Assembly (NCBI RefSeq): GCF_003002025.1
Contig: NZ_PVZB01000003.1
Span: 186,001-250,000, forward strand
Direction: 5' to 3'
Source of the DNA: Paraburkholderia sp. BL25I1N1
GTDB taxonomy: Bacteria; Pseudomonadota; Gammaproteobacteria; Burkholderiales; Burkholderiaceae
DNA: 64,000 nucleotides
Shown here in pieces: positions 27,694 to 36,843 of this stretch (positions are counted from its first letter, which is position 1; each line of letters begins with the position of its first letter). Position numbers and translations under genes: made by a program. Below the pieces are notes generated by a model. That model did not search any database. It was not told the DNA's origin and saw only the letters and a list, made by a program, of their open reading frames with translations.

Positions 27694-28044
27694 ATGAAAA
27701 CCATTCTGGTCGTGGACGACGAATTCGACATCCTGACTGTCTGGCGGCTGCTGCTGGAGCGGCACGGCTATACCGTGCTGACGGCGTCGAACGGGGCCGC
27801 CGCGCTCGAACAGATACGCAAGACCCGGCCCGACATCATCGTGTCGGACTGCATGATGCCGATCATGTCGGGGCTGCAATTGTGCGCGGCGCTGAACGCC
27901 GATGCCGACCTGCGTGCCATTCCGATCATTCTGTGCAGCGCGGCCGCGGATATCCCCGTGCAGCCGAATCCCCGCATCGAATATGCGCGCAAGCCGCTTT
28001 CATTCGACACGCTGCTGGCCATGCTTCAGCGCATGACCGCATAA
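27694..28044 (+). CDS. single-domain response regulator (CheY-like)
   Basis: This 116-residue receiver domain has D-D-E at 9-11, the phospho-acceptor Asp in I-I-V-S-D-C-M-M-P and the conserved Lys in Y-A-R-K-P-L. There is no output domain. It is 6 bp after the KaiC-like ATPase gene and surely co-transcribed, so it probably relays phosphate to or from that protein or an unlinked kinase. No histidine kinase lies nearby. Confidence 0.88.
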   Translation: MKTILVVDDEFDILTVWRLLLERHGYTVLTASNGAAALEQIRKTRPDIIVSDCMMPIMSGLQLCAALNADADLRAIPIILCSAAADIPVQPNPRIEYARKPLSFDTLLAMLQRMTA

Positions 28045-28181
28045 AGCGTTGGGGCGCCGGAGTGCCCCATCCGGCGTGCCGGCGCGAGCGCCCAGCCGCA
28101 GGCGCTATTTCTCCTCTCTAGGTAAAACCCCGAATTCCCCGCTACCGGCCACACCGACTACTCTCGGCACACCCATTAAAT

Positions 28182-28194
28182 AGAACGCCGTTCT
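28182..28194. promoter_or_regulatory. palindromic operator candidate before the MFS/CoA-transferase operon
   Basis: AGAAC-GCC-GTTCT is a 13-bp perfect palindrome 46 bp before the MFS start. An IclR-family regulator is encoded at the end of the same gene group and is the natural candidate to bind it. Confidence 0.5.
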
Positions 28195-28239
28195 GTCTAA
28201 CAGACCGATACCGACGAGAGACACCGAAGGAGATATTCC

Positions 28240-29676
28240 ATGGCAAGCCTGCCGATCGACGATGCATCCGGCGCGTCGCCCCACTCAAGCGCCGACGCGC
28301 CGGCGCTCACGCCCGGCGTCAACGCGCGCATCGACCGCCTGCCCGCGACGCGCGCGGTGTGGATGCTGGTGTTCCTGCTGTCGATCGGCGGCTGGTTCGA
28401 GTTCTACGATTTGTTCTTCACCGCGTACGTGGGGCCCGGCCTCGTCAAAAGCGGGGTTTACTCGACGACCACCGCGTCGTTCTTCGGCGTGTCCGGCCTT
28501 GGCGCGTTCGTGGCGGCTTCGTTTGCCGGGCTCTTCATCGGCACGTTCTTTCTGGCGGGCATGGCCGACCGCTACGGCCGCAAGACCGTGTTCACCGTGT
28601 CGTTGCTGTGGTACTCCGCCGCGACGCTGATCATGGCGCTGCAAAGCACGGCGCCCGCCATCAATCTTTGGCGCCTGATCGCCGGCATCGGCGTGGGCGT
28701 CGAACTGGTGACGATCGACACTTACGTCAGCGAACTCGTGCCTAAACATTTGCGCGGACGTGCGTTTGCATTCGTGCATCTGGTGCAGTACACCGCGGTG
28801 CCGTCGGTCGCGTTTCTCGCGTGGTGGCTGGTGCCGCTCACGCCGTTCGGACTCGACGGCTGGCGCTGGGTTGTGATCATCGGCGCGTTGGGCGCGGTGG
28901 TGGTGCGGGCGATCCGCCGACGCCTGCCGGAAAGTCCGCGCTGGCTCGCGCAACAGGGCCGCGCCGCCGAAGCCGAGCAGGTGCTGCAGGCGCTGGAAGT
29001 GAAAGTCGCCGCGCAATACGGCAAGCCGCTGCCGCCCGCCGTGCCGACCGTCGAACCGGCGACCACCAAGGCCGCCTTCCGCGAAATCTGGCAGCCGCCG
29101 TATCGCAAACGCGCAATCACGATGCTCGTCTTCAATCTGTTCCAGGCAATCGGCTTTTACGGCTTCGCCTCGTGGGTGCCGACGCTGCTCGTCTCCAAAG
29201 GCGTGACGATTACACACAGTCTGCTGTACTCGTTCGTGATCGCGGTGTCGAATCCGTTCGGACCGCTGATCGGCATGGCGATCGCGGACCGCATAGAACG
29301 GAAGAGGTTGATCGTGCTGTCGGCACTCGGCATTGCCGTGTTCGGCAGCCTGTTCGCGACGCAAACCTCGCCTGCCATGCTGATGACGCTCGGCGTGCTG
29401 ATCACGCTGAGCGGCACGCTGCTCTCGGTCGGCTATCACGCGTACCAGACCGAACTCTTCCCGACGCGTCTGCGGGCGCGCGCCGTCGGCTTCGTCTACT
29501 CGATGTCGCGTCTGTCAGCCATGTTCTCCGGCTTCATGATCGCCTTCGCGCTGCGTCATTTCGGCGTAAGCGGTGTGTTCGCGTTGATCAGCGCGTCGAT
29601 GGTGATGGTGATGGGCGCGATCGGCATCTTCGGGCCACGGACCAACCATCGCAATCTCGACGAGATTTCACATTGA
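28240..29676 (+). CDS. MFS transporter, sugar/carboxylate-porter type
   Basis: This 478-residue protein has about twelve membrane helices, with the loop motif G-M-A-D-R-Y-G-R-K after helix 2 and R-R-L-P-E-S-P-R-W-L after helix 6, typical of the sugar/metabolite:H+ symporter group. It lies 37 bp before a CoA-transferase gene, then a citryl-CoA lyase-like gene. It therefore probably imports the carboxylic acid that those enzymes activate and cleave. The substrate is not identifiable from motifs. Confidence 0.85.
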   Translation: MASLPIDDASGASPHSSADAPALTPGVNARIDRLPATRAVWMLVFLLSIGGWFEFYDLFFTAYVGPGLVKSGVYSTTTASFFGVSGLGAFVAASFAGLFIGTFFLAGMADRYGRKTVFTVSLLWYSAATLIMALQSTAPAINLWRLIAGIGVGVELVTIDTYVSELVPKHLRGRAFAFVHLVQYTAVPSVAFLAWWLVPLTPFGLDGWRWVVIIGALGAVVVRAIRRRLPESPRWLAQQGRAAEAEQVLQALEVKVAAQYGKPLPPAVPTVEPATTKAAFREIWQPPYRKRAITMLVFNLFQAIGFYGFASWVPTLLVSKGVTITHSLLYSFVIAVSNPFGPLIGMAIADRIERKRLIVLSALGIAVFGSLFATQTSPAMLMTLGVLITLSGTLLSVGYHAYQTELFPTRLRARAVGFVYSMSRLSAMFSGFMIAFALRHFGVSGVFALISASMVMVMGAIGIFGPRTNHRNLDEISH

Positions 29677-29713
29677 ACGCATTGCATCGCATTCTGAACA
29701 AGAGGTTTTGAAC

Positions 29714-30913
29714 ATGACGCTGCCGTTGGCTGGAGTCCGCGTACTGGACTTATCGAATGTATTGGCCGGCCCGTTTTGCGCGTATCAACTCGCGTTGCTC
29801 GGCGCCGAAGTGATCAAGGTCGAGCATCCGGAAGGCGGCGATCTGGCGCGGCGCCTGGGCGCCGACAAGGAGGCGTCGGCGCGCAACATGGGCGCCTCGT
29901 TCGTCGCCGTGAACGCGGGCAAGCAATCCGTCACGCTCAATCTGAAAGACCCGCGCGGCAAGGCGATTCTGCGCGATCTCGTGAAAACCGCGGACGTGCT
30001 GGTCGAAAATTTCCGGCCCGGCGTGATGACGCGTCTCGGCCTCGATTTCGACGCGCTGCGCGAGGTCAATCCGAAGCTCGTGTATTGCGCGATCTCCGGC
30101 TTCGGCATGGACGGCGAGTTTTCGAAACGGCCTGCTTACGATCAAATCATTCAGGGTATTTCCGGCGTGATGAGCGTGACCGGCGATGCAGACAGCGCAC
30201 CGTTGCGCGTCGGCTATCCGGTGTCGGACACGGTGGGTGGCCTCACGGCGGCGTTCGGCATTTGCGCCGCGCTGCTCGACGCGCGCGCCACAGGACATGG
30301 CCGCATGCTCGATGTGTCGATGCTCGAAGCCACGCTCGCGACAATGGGATGGGTCGTCTCGAACTTCCTGAACGCCGGCGTCACGCCGACGCCGATGGGC
30401 AACGAGAACTTCACCGCCGCGCCCTCGGGCACCTTCAAAACCGGCGACGGCCCGCTCAATATCGCCGCTAACGAAGACAAACAGTTCGCGAGCTTGTGTC
30501 AGTTGATCGGACGAGCGGATCTGCTCGACGATCCGCGTTTTTCCGAGCGCAACGCGCGCAAGGTGAATCGCGCCGCATTGAAAACGGAAATCGAAGCGGC
30601 ACTCGCGCGCGACAGCGCCGCGAACTGGGAGGCCCGTTTCTTCGAAGCCGGTGTGCCGGCCGGCCGCGTGATGTCGGTGCCGGAGATTCTCGCGCATCCG
30701 CATCTGGAGTCGCGCGGCTTCATCCGCGAATTCGCCGCCGACGCCAATACGGACCGCCAGCGCGTGACTCGCGCGGGCTTTCGTCTGCACGATGCTGACA
30801 CGGCGCCGAGCACACCCGCGCCGGTTCTCTCGGCCCACACACATGAACAGCTCGCCGCGCTCGGTTACGACGACGCACATATCGATCAACTACGCGCCGA
30901 AGGAGTGATCTGA
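29714..30913 (+). CDS. family III (CaiB/BaiF) CoA-transferase
   Basis: This 399-residue enzyme transfers CoA between carboxylates. It has the N-terminal D-L-S-N-V-L-A-G-P-F signature, the G-A-E-V-I-K-V-E-H-P motif and the catalytic Asp in R-P-A-Y-D-Q-I-I-Q-G. The G-D-G-P-L-N-I region typical of the family is also present. It is two bases before the citryl-CoA lyase-like gene, so the two probably act in sequence: CoA activation, then carbon-carbon cleavage. An AAGAGG box supports the ATG at 29714 over a TTG two codons earlier. Confidence 0.88.
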   Translation: MTLPLAGVRVLDLSNVLAGPFCAYQLALLGAEVIKVEHPEGGDLARRLGADKEASARNMGASFVAVNAGKQSVTLNLKDPRGKAILRDLVKTADVLVENFRPGVMTRLGLDFDALREVNPKLVYCAISGFGMDGEFSKRPAYDQIIQGISGVMSVTGDADSAPLRVGYPVSDTVGGLTAAFGICAALLDARATGHGRMLDVSMLEATLATMGWVVSNFLNAGVTPTPMGNENFTAAPSGTFKTGDGPLNIAANEDKQFASLCQLIGRADLLDDPRFSERNARKVNRAALKTEIEAALARDSAANWEARFFEAGVPAGRVMSVPEILAHPHLESRGFIREFAADANTDRQRVTRAGFRLHDADTAPSTPAPVLSAHTHEQLAALGYDDAHIDQLRAEGVI

Positions 30914-30915
30914 AC

Positions 30916-31740
30916 ATGACGCATGGATTCGACTCAGCGAAGCTCGCTGCCGATTATTGGAGCACCTCGATCATCGACATTCATCCAGGCTCGATCAACG
31001 TGCGCGGTTTCCCGATCCAGGAGCTGATTGGCAACATCAGCTTTCCGCAGATGATCTGGCTAATGCTGCGCGGCGAATTGCCCGACACCGAGCAGGCGCG
31101 CTTGTTCGAAGCGGCGTTGGTGTCGTCGGTGGATCATGGGCCGCATGCGCCGTCGATTGCGATCTCACGGATGGCGACCAGTTGCGGCTTGCCGCTAAAC
31201 GGCGCAATGGCCTCCGCGATTAACGCGCTGGACGACGTGCACGGCGGCGCCGGTCAACAGGCGGTCGAACTGTATGACTCGATCGATGCGCGCATGCAGG
31301 CGGGCGCCGTGTTGGAAGACGCCGTAGAACAAGGTGTGGATACGTTCATCGCGGAGCACGGCAAATATCTGCCCGGCTTCGGGCATCGCTTTCCTCCGGT
31401 CGATCCGCGCGCGCCGCGGCTTCTTGCGCTGGTTGACGAGAACGTGCGTACGGAACGCATCAGCGGACGCTATGCCGCGATTGCGCGCGGCATCGAAGCG
31501 CTGCTGATGGGCCGCAAGAGCAAGCCCGTACCGATGAACATCGACGGCGCCACCGCCGTGATCTATGCCGAACTCGGCTTTGCGCCGGAACTGGCGCGCG
31601 GCGTGTTCTGCCTTTCGCGCGCGGTCGGGATTCTGTCGCATGCATGGGAACAGCGCGGTCGCAAGGAACGCAACAAAGGTCCGATGCCGCGCCAGATGGC
31701 CTACACGTACACCGGCAAGCCCGAGCGGCATTTGCCTTGA
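30916..31740 (+). CDS. citrate synthase-family citryl-CoA lyase-like enzyme
   Basis: This 274-residue protein is a short citrate-synthase relative, as found in citryl-CoA lyases and ATP-citrate lyase C-termini. It has a conserved His-bearing segment P-G-F-G-H-R-F and an Asp in N-I-D-G-A-T-A-V-I-Y. The usual large N-terminal part of citrate synthase is missing, consistent with a lyase acting on an acyl-CoA supplied by the upstream CoA-transferase. The likely reaction is cleavage of citryl-CoA or a citramalyl/methylcitryl analogue to oxaloacetate or pyruvate plus an acyl-CoA. The exact substrate is unknown. Confidence 0.75.
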   Translation: MTHGFDSAKLAADYWSTSIIDIHPGSINVRGFPIQELIGNISFPQMIWLMLRGELPDTEQARLFEAALVSSVDHGPHAPSIAISRMATSCGLPLNGAMASAINALDDVHGGAGQQAVELYDSIDARMQAGAVLEDAVEQGVDTFIAEHGKYLPGFGHRFPPVDPRAPRLLALVDENVRTERISGRYAAIARGIEALLMGRKSKPVPMNIDGATAVIYAELGFAPELARGVFCLSRAVGILSHAWEQRGRKERNKGPMPRQMAYTYTGKPERHLP

Positions 31741-31782
31741 GCCGCTTGCGTTGAACCGCTCACCCTAACTACTTGCCATGAA

Positions 31783-32556
31783 CTACTTGTCCTGAACTTC
31801 GGCCGCACGCCGCTGCGCATTGCGCATGGCGCGCGAATCGCCGCCCAGGGCATCGGTGGCGCGCGCGGCGCAATCGAATAGCGCGCCGAGATTGCGTTCC
31901 AGGAATGCCTGATCGATACGCGAGCTCGGACCGGCCAGCGTCAGCACGCCACGCAGGCTCTGGCGCACGCCGAATACCGGCATGGAAATGCCCGCCGTCT
32001 CCCGGTCGCGTTCGCCGATCGACACACAGTAGAAGTCCTCGCGAATCTTCTCGTACGGTGGGCCCGGCATGCCGCCGAAGGCGAGCAACGCAAGGCCGCC
32101 CGAACCGCTTTCCAGCGGCAGCACGTCGCCTTCGCGCACGTGAAAACGCACCGCGTGCTTCGAATCCACCCGATGCAAACACACCCGCACCGCTTCGTCA
32201 CGCACATAGAACGACACGCTTTCGCCGCTGGTTTCCGCGAGATCGCGCATGAGCGGCACGACAATATCGCCAAGGTTCAGGCTGCGCTGGTATAGCGCAC
32301 CCAGCATGAAGGTGGCGGAGCCGAGCTGATAGCGGCCGTCGTCGAGACGCAGCAGCAAGCGGTGCTGGATCAGCGAGCCCGCGAGCCGCAACAACGTGCT
32401 CTTGTAAAGCCCCGTGCGCGCCGCCAGTTCGGCGAGCGTGAGCGCGTCGTCGTCTGGCCGGAAGGCGAACAGGATGGCGCAAGCACGATCGATGACGGCC
32501 ACACCTTCGCTTTCCTTCGTGTTCGATTTGTCCGCGGGCGTTGGCATGGATGGCAT
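31783..32556 (-). CDS. IclR-family transcriptional regulator
   Basis: This 257-residue regulator has an N-terminal winged helix (L-T-L-A-E-L-A-A-R-T-G-L-Y-K-S-T-L-L-R). The C-terminal IclR effector domain includes S-F-Y-V-R-D-E and R-F-H-V-R-E-G-D-V-L-P-L. It converges on the lyase gene and probably controls the MFS/CoA-transferase/lyase operon in response to the substrate acid. The frame is open to 32613. A TAAAAT box at about 32578-32583, just inside that extension, looks like a -10 element, so I place the start downstream at 32556. Confidence 0.85.
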   Translation of the reverse strand: MPSMPTPADKSNTKESEGVAVIDRACAILFAFRPDDDALTLAELAARTGLYKSTLLRLAGSLIQHRLLLRLDDGRYQLGSATFMLGALYQRSLNLGDIVVPLMRDLAETSGESVSFYVRDEAVRVCLHRVDSKHAVRFHVREGDVLPLESGSGGLALLAFGGMPGPPYEKIREDFYCVSIGERDRETAGISMPVFGVRQSLRGVLTLAGPSSRIDQAFLERNLGALFDCAARATDALGGDSRAMRNAQRRAAEVQDK

Positions 32557-32827
32557 GACTTCATGGGGAAGCGGAAATTTTACGCCATGACGCGGGGCTG
32601 TCATACCCGCCACGCGCGGTTTGGCGCTGATTCCGCGCGGAATGCCGAACTCGAGCGGCCACCGCCGTGCGAACGCCGGCCGGATGTGTCACGTTGCATC
32701 TTGAGACGATCGCGCGATTTGTTGAGCGCGCCCAGCATTCAACGCTTGGCCGCGGTCTTTTACAGTACGTCATCGATCGCGCAGAGCCGGAACAACGGCG
32801 CGCGACGCAACTTTCGGAGGATCGGTG

Positions 32828-33844
32828 ATGAACAGCAATCGTGGCACGATTCCAGTTGCTTTCTTCGGGATCGCGGTGGGCGCACTGGCGCTCGCCAATT
32901 TGTGGCGCGTGGCGATCAGGCTCTGGCACCTGCCCACCGTGATAGGCGATGTGATGACAGTGGCCGCGCTCGTCGTGTGGCTCGTGATTCTGGTGGCCTA
33001 CGGGCAAAAATGGCTGACGCATGCGGACGAAGCGCGAGCGGAAATGCAGCATCCGGTGCAATCGTCGTTTGCGGCGCTCGGTCCTATTTCGAGCCTGCTC
33101 GCGGCCCAGCTTCTGCAGCCTTACGCGCATACATCGGCGCTCGCGCTGTTCGGCGTCGCCGTAGTCGCGCAACTCGCTCTCGGCACGTATTTGCATGGAC
33201 GGCTCTGGCAAGGCGGCCGCAAGCCCGAACTGGTGACGCCCGCCATCTATCTGCCGACCGTGGGCGCGAGCTTCGTGGCGGGCACGGCTTCGGCCGCCTT
33301 CGGCTTTCACCAACTGGGCGAACTTTTTTTCGGAGCAGGTTTGCTGTCGTGGCTCGCGATCGAATCGCTGATCCTGCACCGCGCCGCCGTGCATGAACCG
33401 CTGCCCGACGCATTGCGCCCGGTGCTCGGCATCCAGCTTGCACCGCCGGTCGTCGGGGGCGTGACCTATCTGAGTCTGAGCAGCGGTACACCTGACCTGT
33501 TCGCCATGATTCTGCTCGGTTATGGCTTGTACCAGGCTCTGCTGCTCCTGCGTTTGCTGCCGTGGATTCGCCAACAGGCCTTCGCGCCGGCTTACTGGGC
33601 CTTCAGCTTCGGCGTCGCCGCGCTGCCGACGATGGCGCTCCGGATGGTCGAACGAGGTGCGACGGGTCCGGTCGAATACGCCGCGCCGGTTCTGTTCATC
33701 GCGGCGAATGTGATCATCGCGATTCTGGCGGGGAAGACGTTGGGCTTGCTGGTGCGCGGCAAGCTGATTCCCGCCACTGCGGTTACAAGTGCCCTGCCGG
33801 CACCGCAGGCATCCGCCGATTCACGCATTGCACGGGTCGGCTGA
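32828..33844 (+). CDS. TehA/TDT-family transporter
   Basis: This 338-residue protein has about ten membrane helices and resembles the SLAC1/TehA/Mae1/Ssu1 (tellurite-resistance/dicarboxylate transporter) family. It has the early P-V-A-F-F-G-I-A-V-G-A-L-A-L-A-N-L-W-R motif and a conserved F-G-F-H-Q in the middle. Members move small anions such as sulfite, malate or chloride. A GGAGG box precedes GTG-ATG; I use the ATG. It forms its own unit between the IclR gene (divergent) and the DUF4126 gene (convergent). Confidence 0.82.
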   Translation: MNSNRGTIPVAFFGIAVGALALANLWRVAIRLWHLPTVIGDVMTVAALVVWLVILVAYGQKWLTHADEARAEMQHPVQSSFAALGPISSLLAAQLLQPYAHTSALALFGVAVVAQLALGTYLHGRLWQGGRKPELVTPAIYLPTVGASFVAGTASAAFGFHQLGELFFGAGLLSWLAIESLILHRAAVHEPLPDALRPVLGIQLAPPVVGGVTYLSLSSGTPDLFAMILLGYGLYQALLLLRLLPWIRQQAFAPAYWAFSFGVAALPTMALRMVERGATGPVEYAAPVLFIAANVIIAILAGKTLGLLVRGKLIPATAVTSALPAPQASADSRIARVG

Positions 33845-33897
33845 AACGCCCGAACAGCGTCAGCGAGACGAGGCGCGTCCCGTCTCGCCGAAGCGCA

Positions 33898-34362
33898 TCA
33901 ACGCAACGCCATCACGATCAGCACGGCGCCCACGATCGCCACCGCGTCTTCGATCAACGCGGCCGGCTGGTCCCGCCCAAAGGCACGCGCCAACGCGCCG
34001 CGGACTCTCGCGCCGCCCAGGGTGCCGATCACGGCGCCGATCAATCCCGCGATCAACCCGTTGCCCACTCCGCCATGCGCCGCGCCGATCGCCGCGCCGC
34101 TCAAGCCGCCAAGCACGAGACGCGCGCCGAATTGCATCGGCACGGTACGGCTAGGGGTTTTCGGCAGTTGATCGGTGATCAGTTCGACGATGGCCAGCAC
34201 CGTGAGGATATATGGCGTGGCGGTAAAGCCGAGGAAGGCCAGCGGCGTGTCTTGCAACGGCAACCAGCCCAGATGCGCCGCCCAACTGACCGCGGCGGGC
34301 GCGGTCATCGCGCGGAGACCGGCCACGACGCCGATCAGCAATGCCAGCACATAGACAGACAT
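33898..34362 (-). CDS. DUF4126 small membrane protein
   Basis: This 154-residue Gly/Ala-rich inner-membrane protein has about four hydrophobic segments. The pattern G-L-R-A-M-T-A-P-A at the N-terminus and E-L-I-T-D-Q-L-P near residue 60 match the DUF4126 family. A GGAG box lies before the start. Function is unknown. It is convergent with the TehA-like gene; a GCGAGACG/CGTCTCGC stem between them may serve as a shared terminator. Confidence 0.8.
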   Translation of the reverse strand: MSVYVLALLIGVVAGLRAMTAPAAVSWAAHLGWLPLQDTPLAFLGFTATPYILTVLAIVELITDQLPKTPSRTVPMQFGARLVLGGLSGAAIGAAHGGVGNGLIAGLIGAVIGTLGGARVRGALARAFGRDQPAALIEDAVAIVGAVLIVMALR

Positions 34363-34596
34363 AGGGGACTCCGAATCAAGGCAGCGATGCGTGGTTGAAC
34401 AAGCCGACTGCTTACCTGGACGAACGTCGGCAGAAGGTGTCGAGCATTTCCATGGACAGTCAACTTCTCACCGCATCCATCGAGGCCGATTCGCTGTTGC
34501 CCCTTTCGGTGTGGCCCTAGTGTCGCACACTTCGATCGGCGCTTCGGTCATCGCATCGCGTTGCGTGGAACGCGTGTGTGCCTGTCCCCGCCGGGA
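34363..34596. other. intergenic region before the beta-lactamase gene end
   Basis: These 234 bases separate the DUF4126 start from the beta-lactamase stop. No gene, promoter or terminator could be supported beyond the GGAG box of the DUF4126 gene. Confidence 0.3.
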
Positions 34597-35544
34597 TCAG
34601 ATAGACGCCGCCACCAGCGCGCCCACATCCGCGATCGCCGCATTGCTGCGCGCCGCGTTGCCATCCGTTTCGGTCAGATACACGGTCACCAGCACAGGAC
34701 CGCGTCCAGGCGGCCAGAGAATTGCTATGTCGTTGGCCGTGCCGTGATCGCCGGTGCCGGTCTTGTCGCCCACGCCCCAATCCTTCGGCAGCTTGGCGCG
34801 AATCCGTGCGCCGCCGGTCTCGTTAGCGGCGAGCCACGCCAGCAGTTGCGCCCGCGACGATGACGACAACCGCTCGCCGAGCAGCAGCTCGCGCAGATTG
34901 CCGAGCATGGCGTTCGGCGTGGTGGTGTCGCGCAGATCGCCGGGAGTGCCTTCGTTCAGCATCGGCTCGATGCGATCCAGCCGCGTGACACCGTCACCGA
35001 GACTGCGAGCGAACGCGGTCAATCCCGCCGGGCCGCCAAACGTGGCGAGCAACAGATTCGCCGCCGCGTTGTCGCTGAGCGTGATCGCCGCCTTGCACAG
35101 CTCGGCGATGCTCATGCCCGCATTGCCGGTCAGTTCGCGCGTGTGCTTGCTCGTGGCCGGCGAATTGGACACCACGTCGCTTTGTGAAAAGACCACGCGC
35201 CGCTGCAAGTCTTCCTCGCCACGATCCGTACGCGCCAATACAGCGCCCGCCATCAGCATCTTGAAGGTGCTGCACATGGGAAAGCGCTCGTCGGTCCGCA
35301 AGCCGGCGTGCAAGCCGGACATCGTATCGACGATCGACACACCCAGCCGGCCGCCGCTCGCCGCTTCGATTTCAACAAGCCGCCGACGGACCGCATCCGC
35401 CTTCGCCAACTCGGACCCTTGCTCCGCCGTGCCCGTTTTCACCGCTTTGCCGGATACCTTGCCAAACGCGCCGGCACTCCCAACCGCAAGCCCAGCTATC
35501 GAAACGCCCAGCATCGCACCCGCGAACTTCCGTCTTGTGATCAT
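34597..35544 (-). CDS. class A beta-lactamase (PenA-like)
   Basis: This 315-residue serine beta-lactamase hydrolyses beta-lactams in the periplasm. All class A motifs are present: C-S-T-F-K (Ser92, Lys95; Ambler 70/73), S-D-N at 157-159 (Ambler 130), E-P-M-L-N with Glu193 (Ambler 166) and K-T-G at 261-263 (Ambler 234). The Cys before the catalytic Ser occurs in Burkholderia PenA and several carbapenemase families. The N-terminus T-R-R-K-F plus a hydrophobic run suggests Tat export. A LysR gene is divergent 98 bp away, as in penR-penA. It looks like a resident chromosomal enzyme, with no mobile elements around it. Confidence 0.93.
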   Translation of the reverse strand: MITRRKFAGAMLGVSIAGLAVGSAGAFGKVSGKAVKTGTAEQGSELAKADAVRRRLVEIEAASGGRLGVSIVDTMSGLHAGLRTDERFPMCSTFKMLMAGAVLARTDRGEEDLQRRVVFSQSDVVSNSPATSKHTRELTGNAGMSIAELCKAAITLSDNAAANLLLATFGGPAGLTAFARSLGDGVTRLDRIEPMLNEGTPGDLRDTTTPNAMLGNLRELLLGERLSSSSRAQLLAWLAANETGGARIRAKLPKDWGVGDKTGTGDHGTANDIAILWPPGRGPVLVTVYLTETDGNAARSNAAIADVGALVAASI

Positions 35545-35642
35545 CGCCGCTCCTTTGTGAAGCCGCCACTATCGGTTTTCCGCCGATCGCTGACAAACGA
35601 TGATAAGTTAGCCTACTCCCAAGAAAATCTTATGCCTTCGCC
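35545..35642. promoter_or_regulatory. divergent control region of the beta-lactamase and LysR genes
   Basis: This 98-bp interval separates the two divergent starts. By analogy with ampR-ampC and penR-penA regions it should hold the LysR binding site and both promoters. An A/T-richer stretch near 35597-35612 is a plausible core, but no clear T-N11-A dyad was resolved. Confidence 0.35.
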
Positions 35643-36521
35643 ATGAGACCGTACCTTCCGTTGAACGCGCTGCGCGCGTTCGAATCGTCCGCCCGGCATC
35701 TGAGCTTCACGCGCGCGGCACTCGAACTGAACGTCACCCAGGCCGCCGTCAGCCAGCAGGTCAGAACCCTGGAGGAGCGGCTTGGCACCACGCTGTTCAA
35801 ACGTCTGCCGCGCGGCCTCGCCATGACCGACGAGGGCCTCGCGCTGCGTCCGGTGCTGACCGATGCATTCGATCGCATTGAAGCGGTGCTCAAACAATTC
35901 GAAGGCGGCCACTTTCACGAGGTCCTGACGGTTGGCGTGGTGGGCACCTTCGCGGTCGGCTGGCTGATGCCGCGCCTCAAGTCGTTCCGCGACGCGCATC
36001 CGTTCGTCGAACTGCGGCTGCTGACCAACAACAACCTGGTCGATCTCGCCACCGAAGGCCTCGACTTCGCGATCCGTTTCGGCGACGGCACGTGGCCCGG
36101 TTCGGTCGCGACGCGCCTGCTCGACGCGCCGCTCGCGCTGCTGTGCACACCGGAGATCGCCGCGCGCCTGTCGAAGCCGGAGGATCTCGTCGACGAAACC
36201 TTGCTGCGCTCCTACCGCACCGATGACTGGATGAGCTGGTTCAGCGCCGCGGGCATTCCGCCTCGGCCGATTCGCGGACCGGTGTTCGATTCGTCGCGGC
36301 TGATGGTGGAAGCGGCGATGCAGGGCGCGGGTATCGCGCTCGCGCCCGCGCTGATGTTCGATCACGAGATCAACACAGGCCGGCTGGTGCGCCCGTTCGA
36401 CGTGGAGGTTCATGCCGGCAGTTACTGGCTGACATGGCTGAAGGGCAAAACCATGACACCGGCGATGCTGCTGTTCAATCAATGGATCATCAAGGAAGCG
36501 TCTGCGCAGACGTCGAACTAG
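35643..36521 (+). CDS. LysR-family regulator, AmpR/PenR/GcvA-like
   Basis: This 292-residue regulator has an N-terminal helix-turn-helix (A-L-R-A-F-E-S-S-A-R-H-L-S-F-T-R-A-A through Q-A-A-V-S-Q-Q-V). An effector-binding domain of the GcvA/AmpR type follows (V-G-V-V-G-T-F-A-V-G-W-L, D-F-A-I-R-F-G-D-G). Divergent orientation to the class A beta-lactamase predicts that it controls that gene in response to cell-wall fragments, as AmpR/PenR do. It converges with the small gene at 36518-36775, overlapping by four bases. Confidence 0.9.
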   Translation: MRPYLPLNALRAFESSARHLSFTRAALELNVTQAAVSQQVRTLEERLGTTLFKRLPRGLAMTDEGLALRPVLTDAFDRIEAVLKQFEGGHFHEVLTVGVVGTFAVGWLMPRLKSFRDAHPFVELRLLTNNNLVDLATEGLDFAIRFGDGTWPGSVATRLLDAPLALLCTPEIAARLSKPEDLVDETLLRSYRTDDWMSWFSAAGIPPRPIRGPVFDSSRLMVEAAMQGAGIALAPALMFDHEINTGRLVRPFDVEVHAGSYWLTWLKGKTMTPAMLLFNQWIIKEASAQTSN

Positions 36522-36775
36522 GCAGCCAGCAATGCGCGGCGATGTCCGTTCATGGCGGGCCGTTCGGCTTGCGGCGGAAACACATTCCACGAGCCGTCGT
36601 CGTGACGGAAGAAGAAGATCGACAGCATGCCGCCCGGACGCAAGGCTTCCACGCACACATAGCGCTGATGTTGCGACGCACGGTGGCAGAACTGCACGAC
36701 GCGTGCGGGCATCGACGGGGTCGGGGCAAGCCATTTGTCTACGGCCCAATGCAAGGTCTTTTCCGCTGCGGCCAT
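36518..36775 (-). CDS. 85-residue protein of unknown function, paired with the LRAT gene
   Basis: This is a short basic and aromatic protein of 85 residues that I do not recognise. It begins M-A-A-A-E-K-T-L-H-W-A-V-D-K-W-L, has two cysteines and ends in an Ala-rich tail. An AAGGAG box lies 8 bases before the start, and the frame further upstream has no support. It lies 68 bp after the LRAT-fold gene on the same strand and probably shares its sigma-54 promoter. It could be an accessory, immunity-like or regulatory partner of the peptide secretion locus; that is speculation from position. Confidence 0.6.
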   Translation of the reverse strand: MAAAEKTLHWAVDKWLAPTPSMPARVVQFCHRASQHQRYVCVEALRPGGMLSIFFFRHDDGSWNVFPPQAERPAMNGHRRALLAA

Positions 36776-36843
36776 GATGTTCTCCTTGAATCCTTGAACG
36801 GTTGAATTACTGAAATGAGTCACTGAAGTTCGATGCCGCTGGT

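Noticed and set aside
34597-36521. Acquired resistance island
   Set aside because: The class A beta-lactamase and divergent LysR gene look like the resident Burkholderia arrangement; no integrase, transposase or integron sequences flank them.
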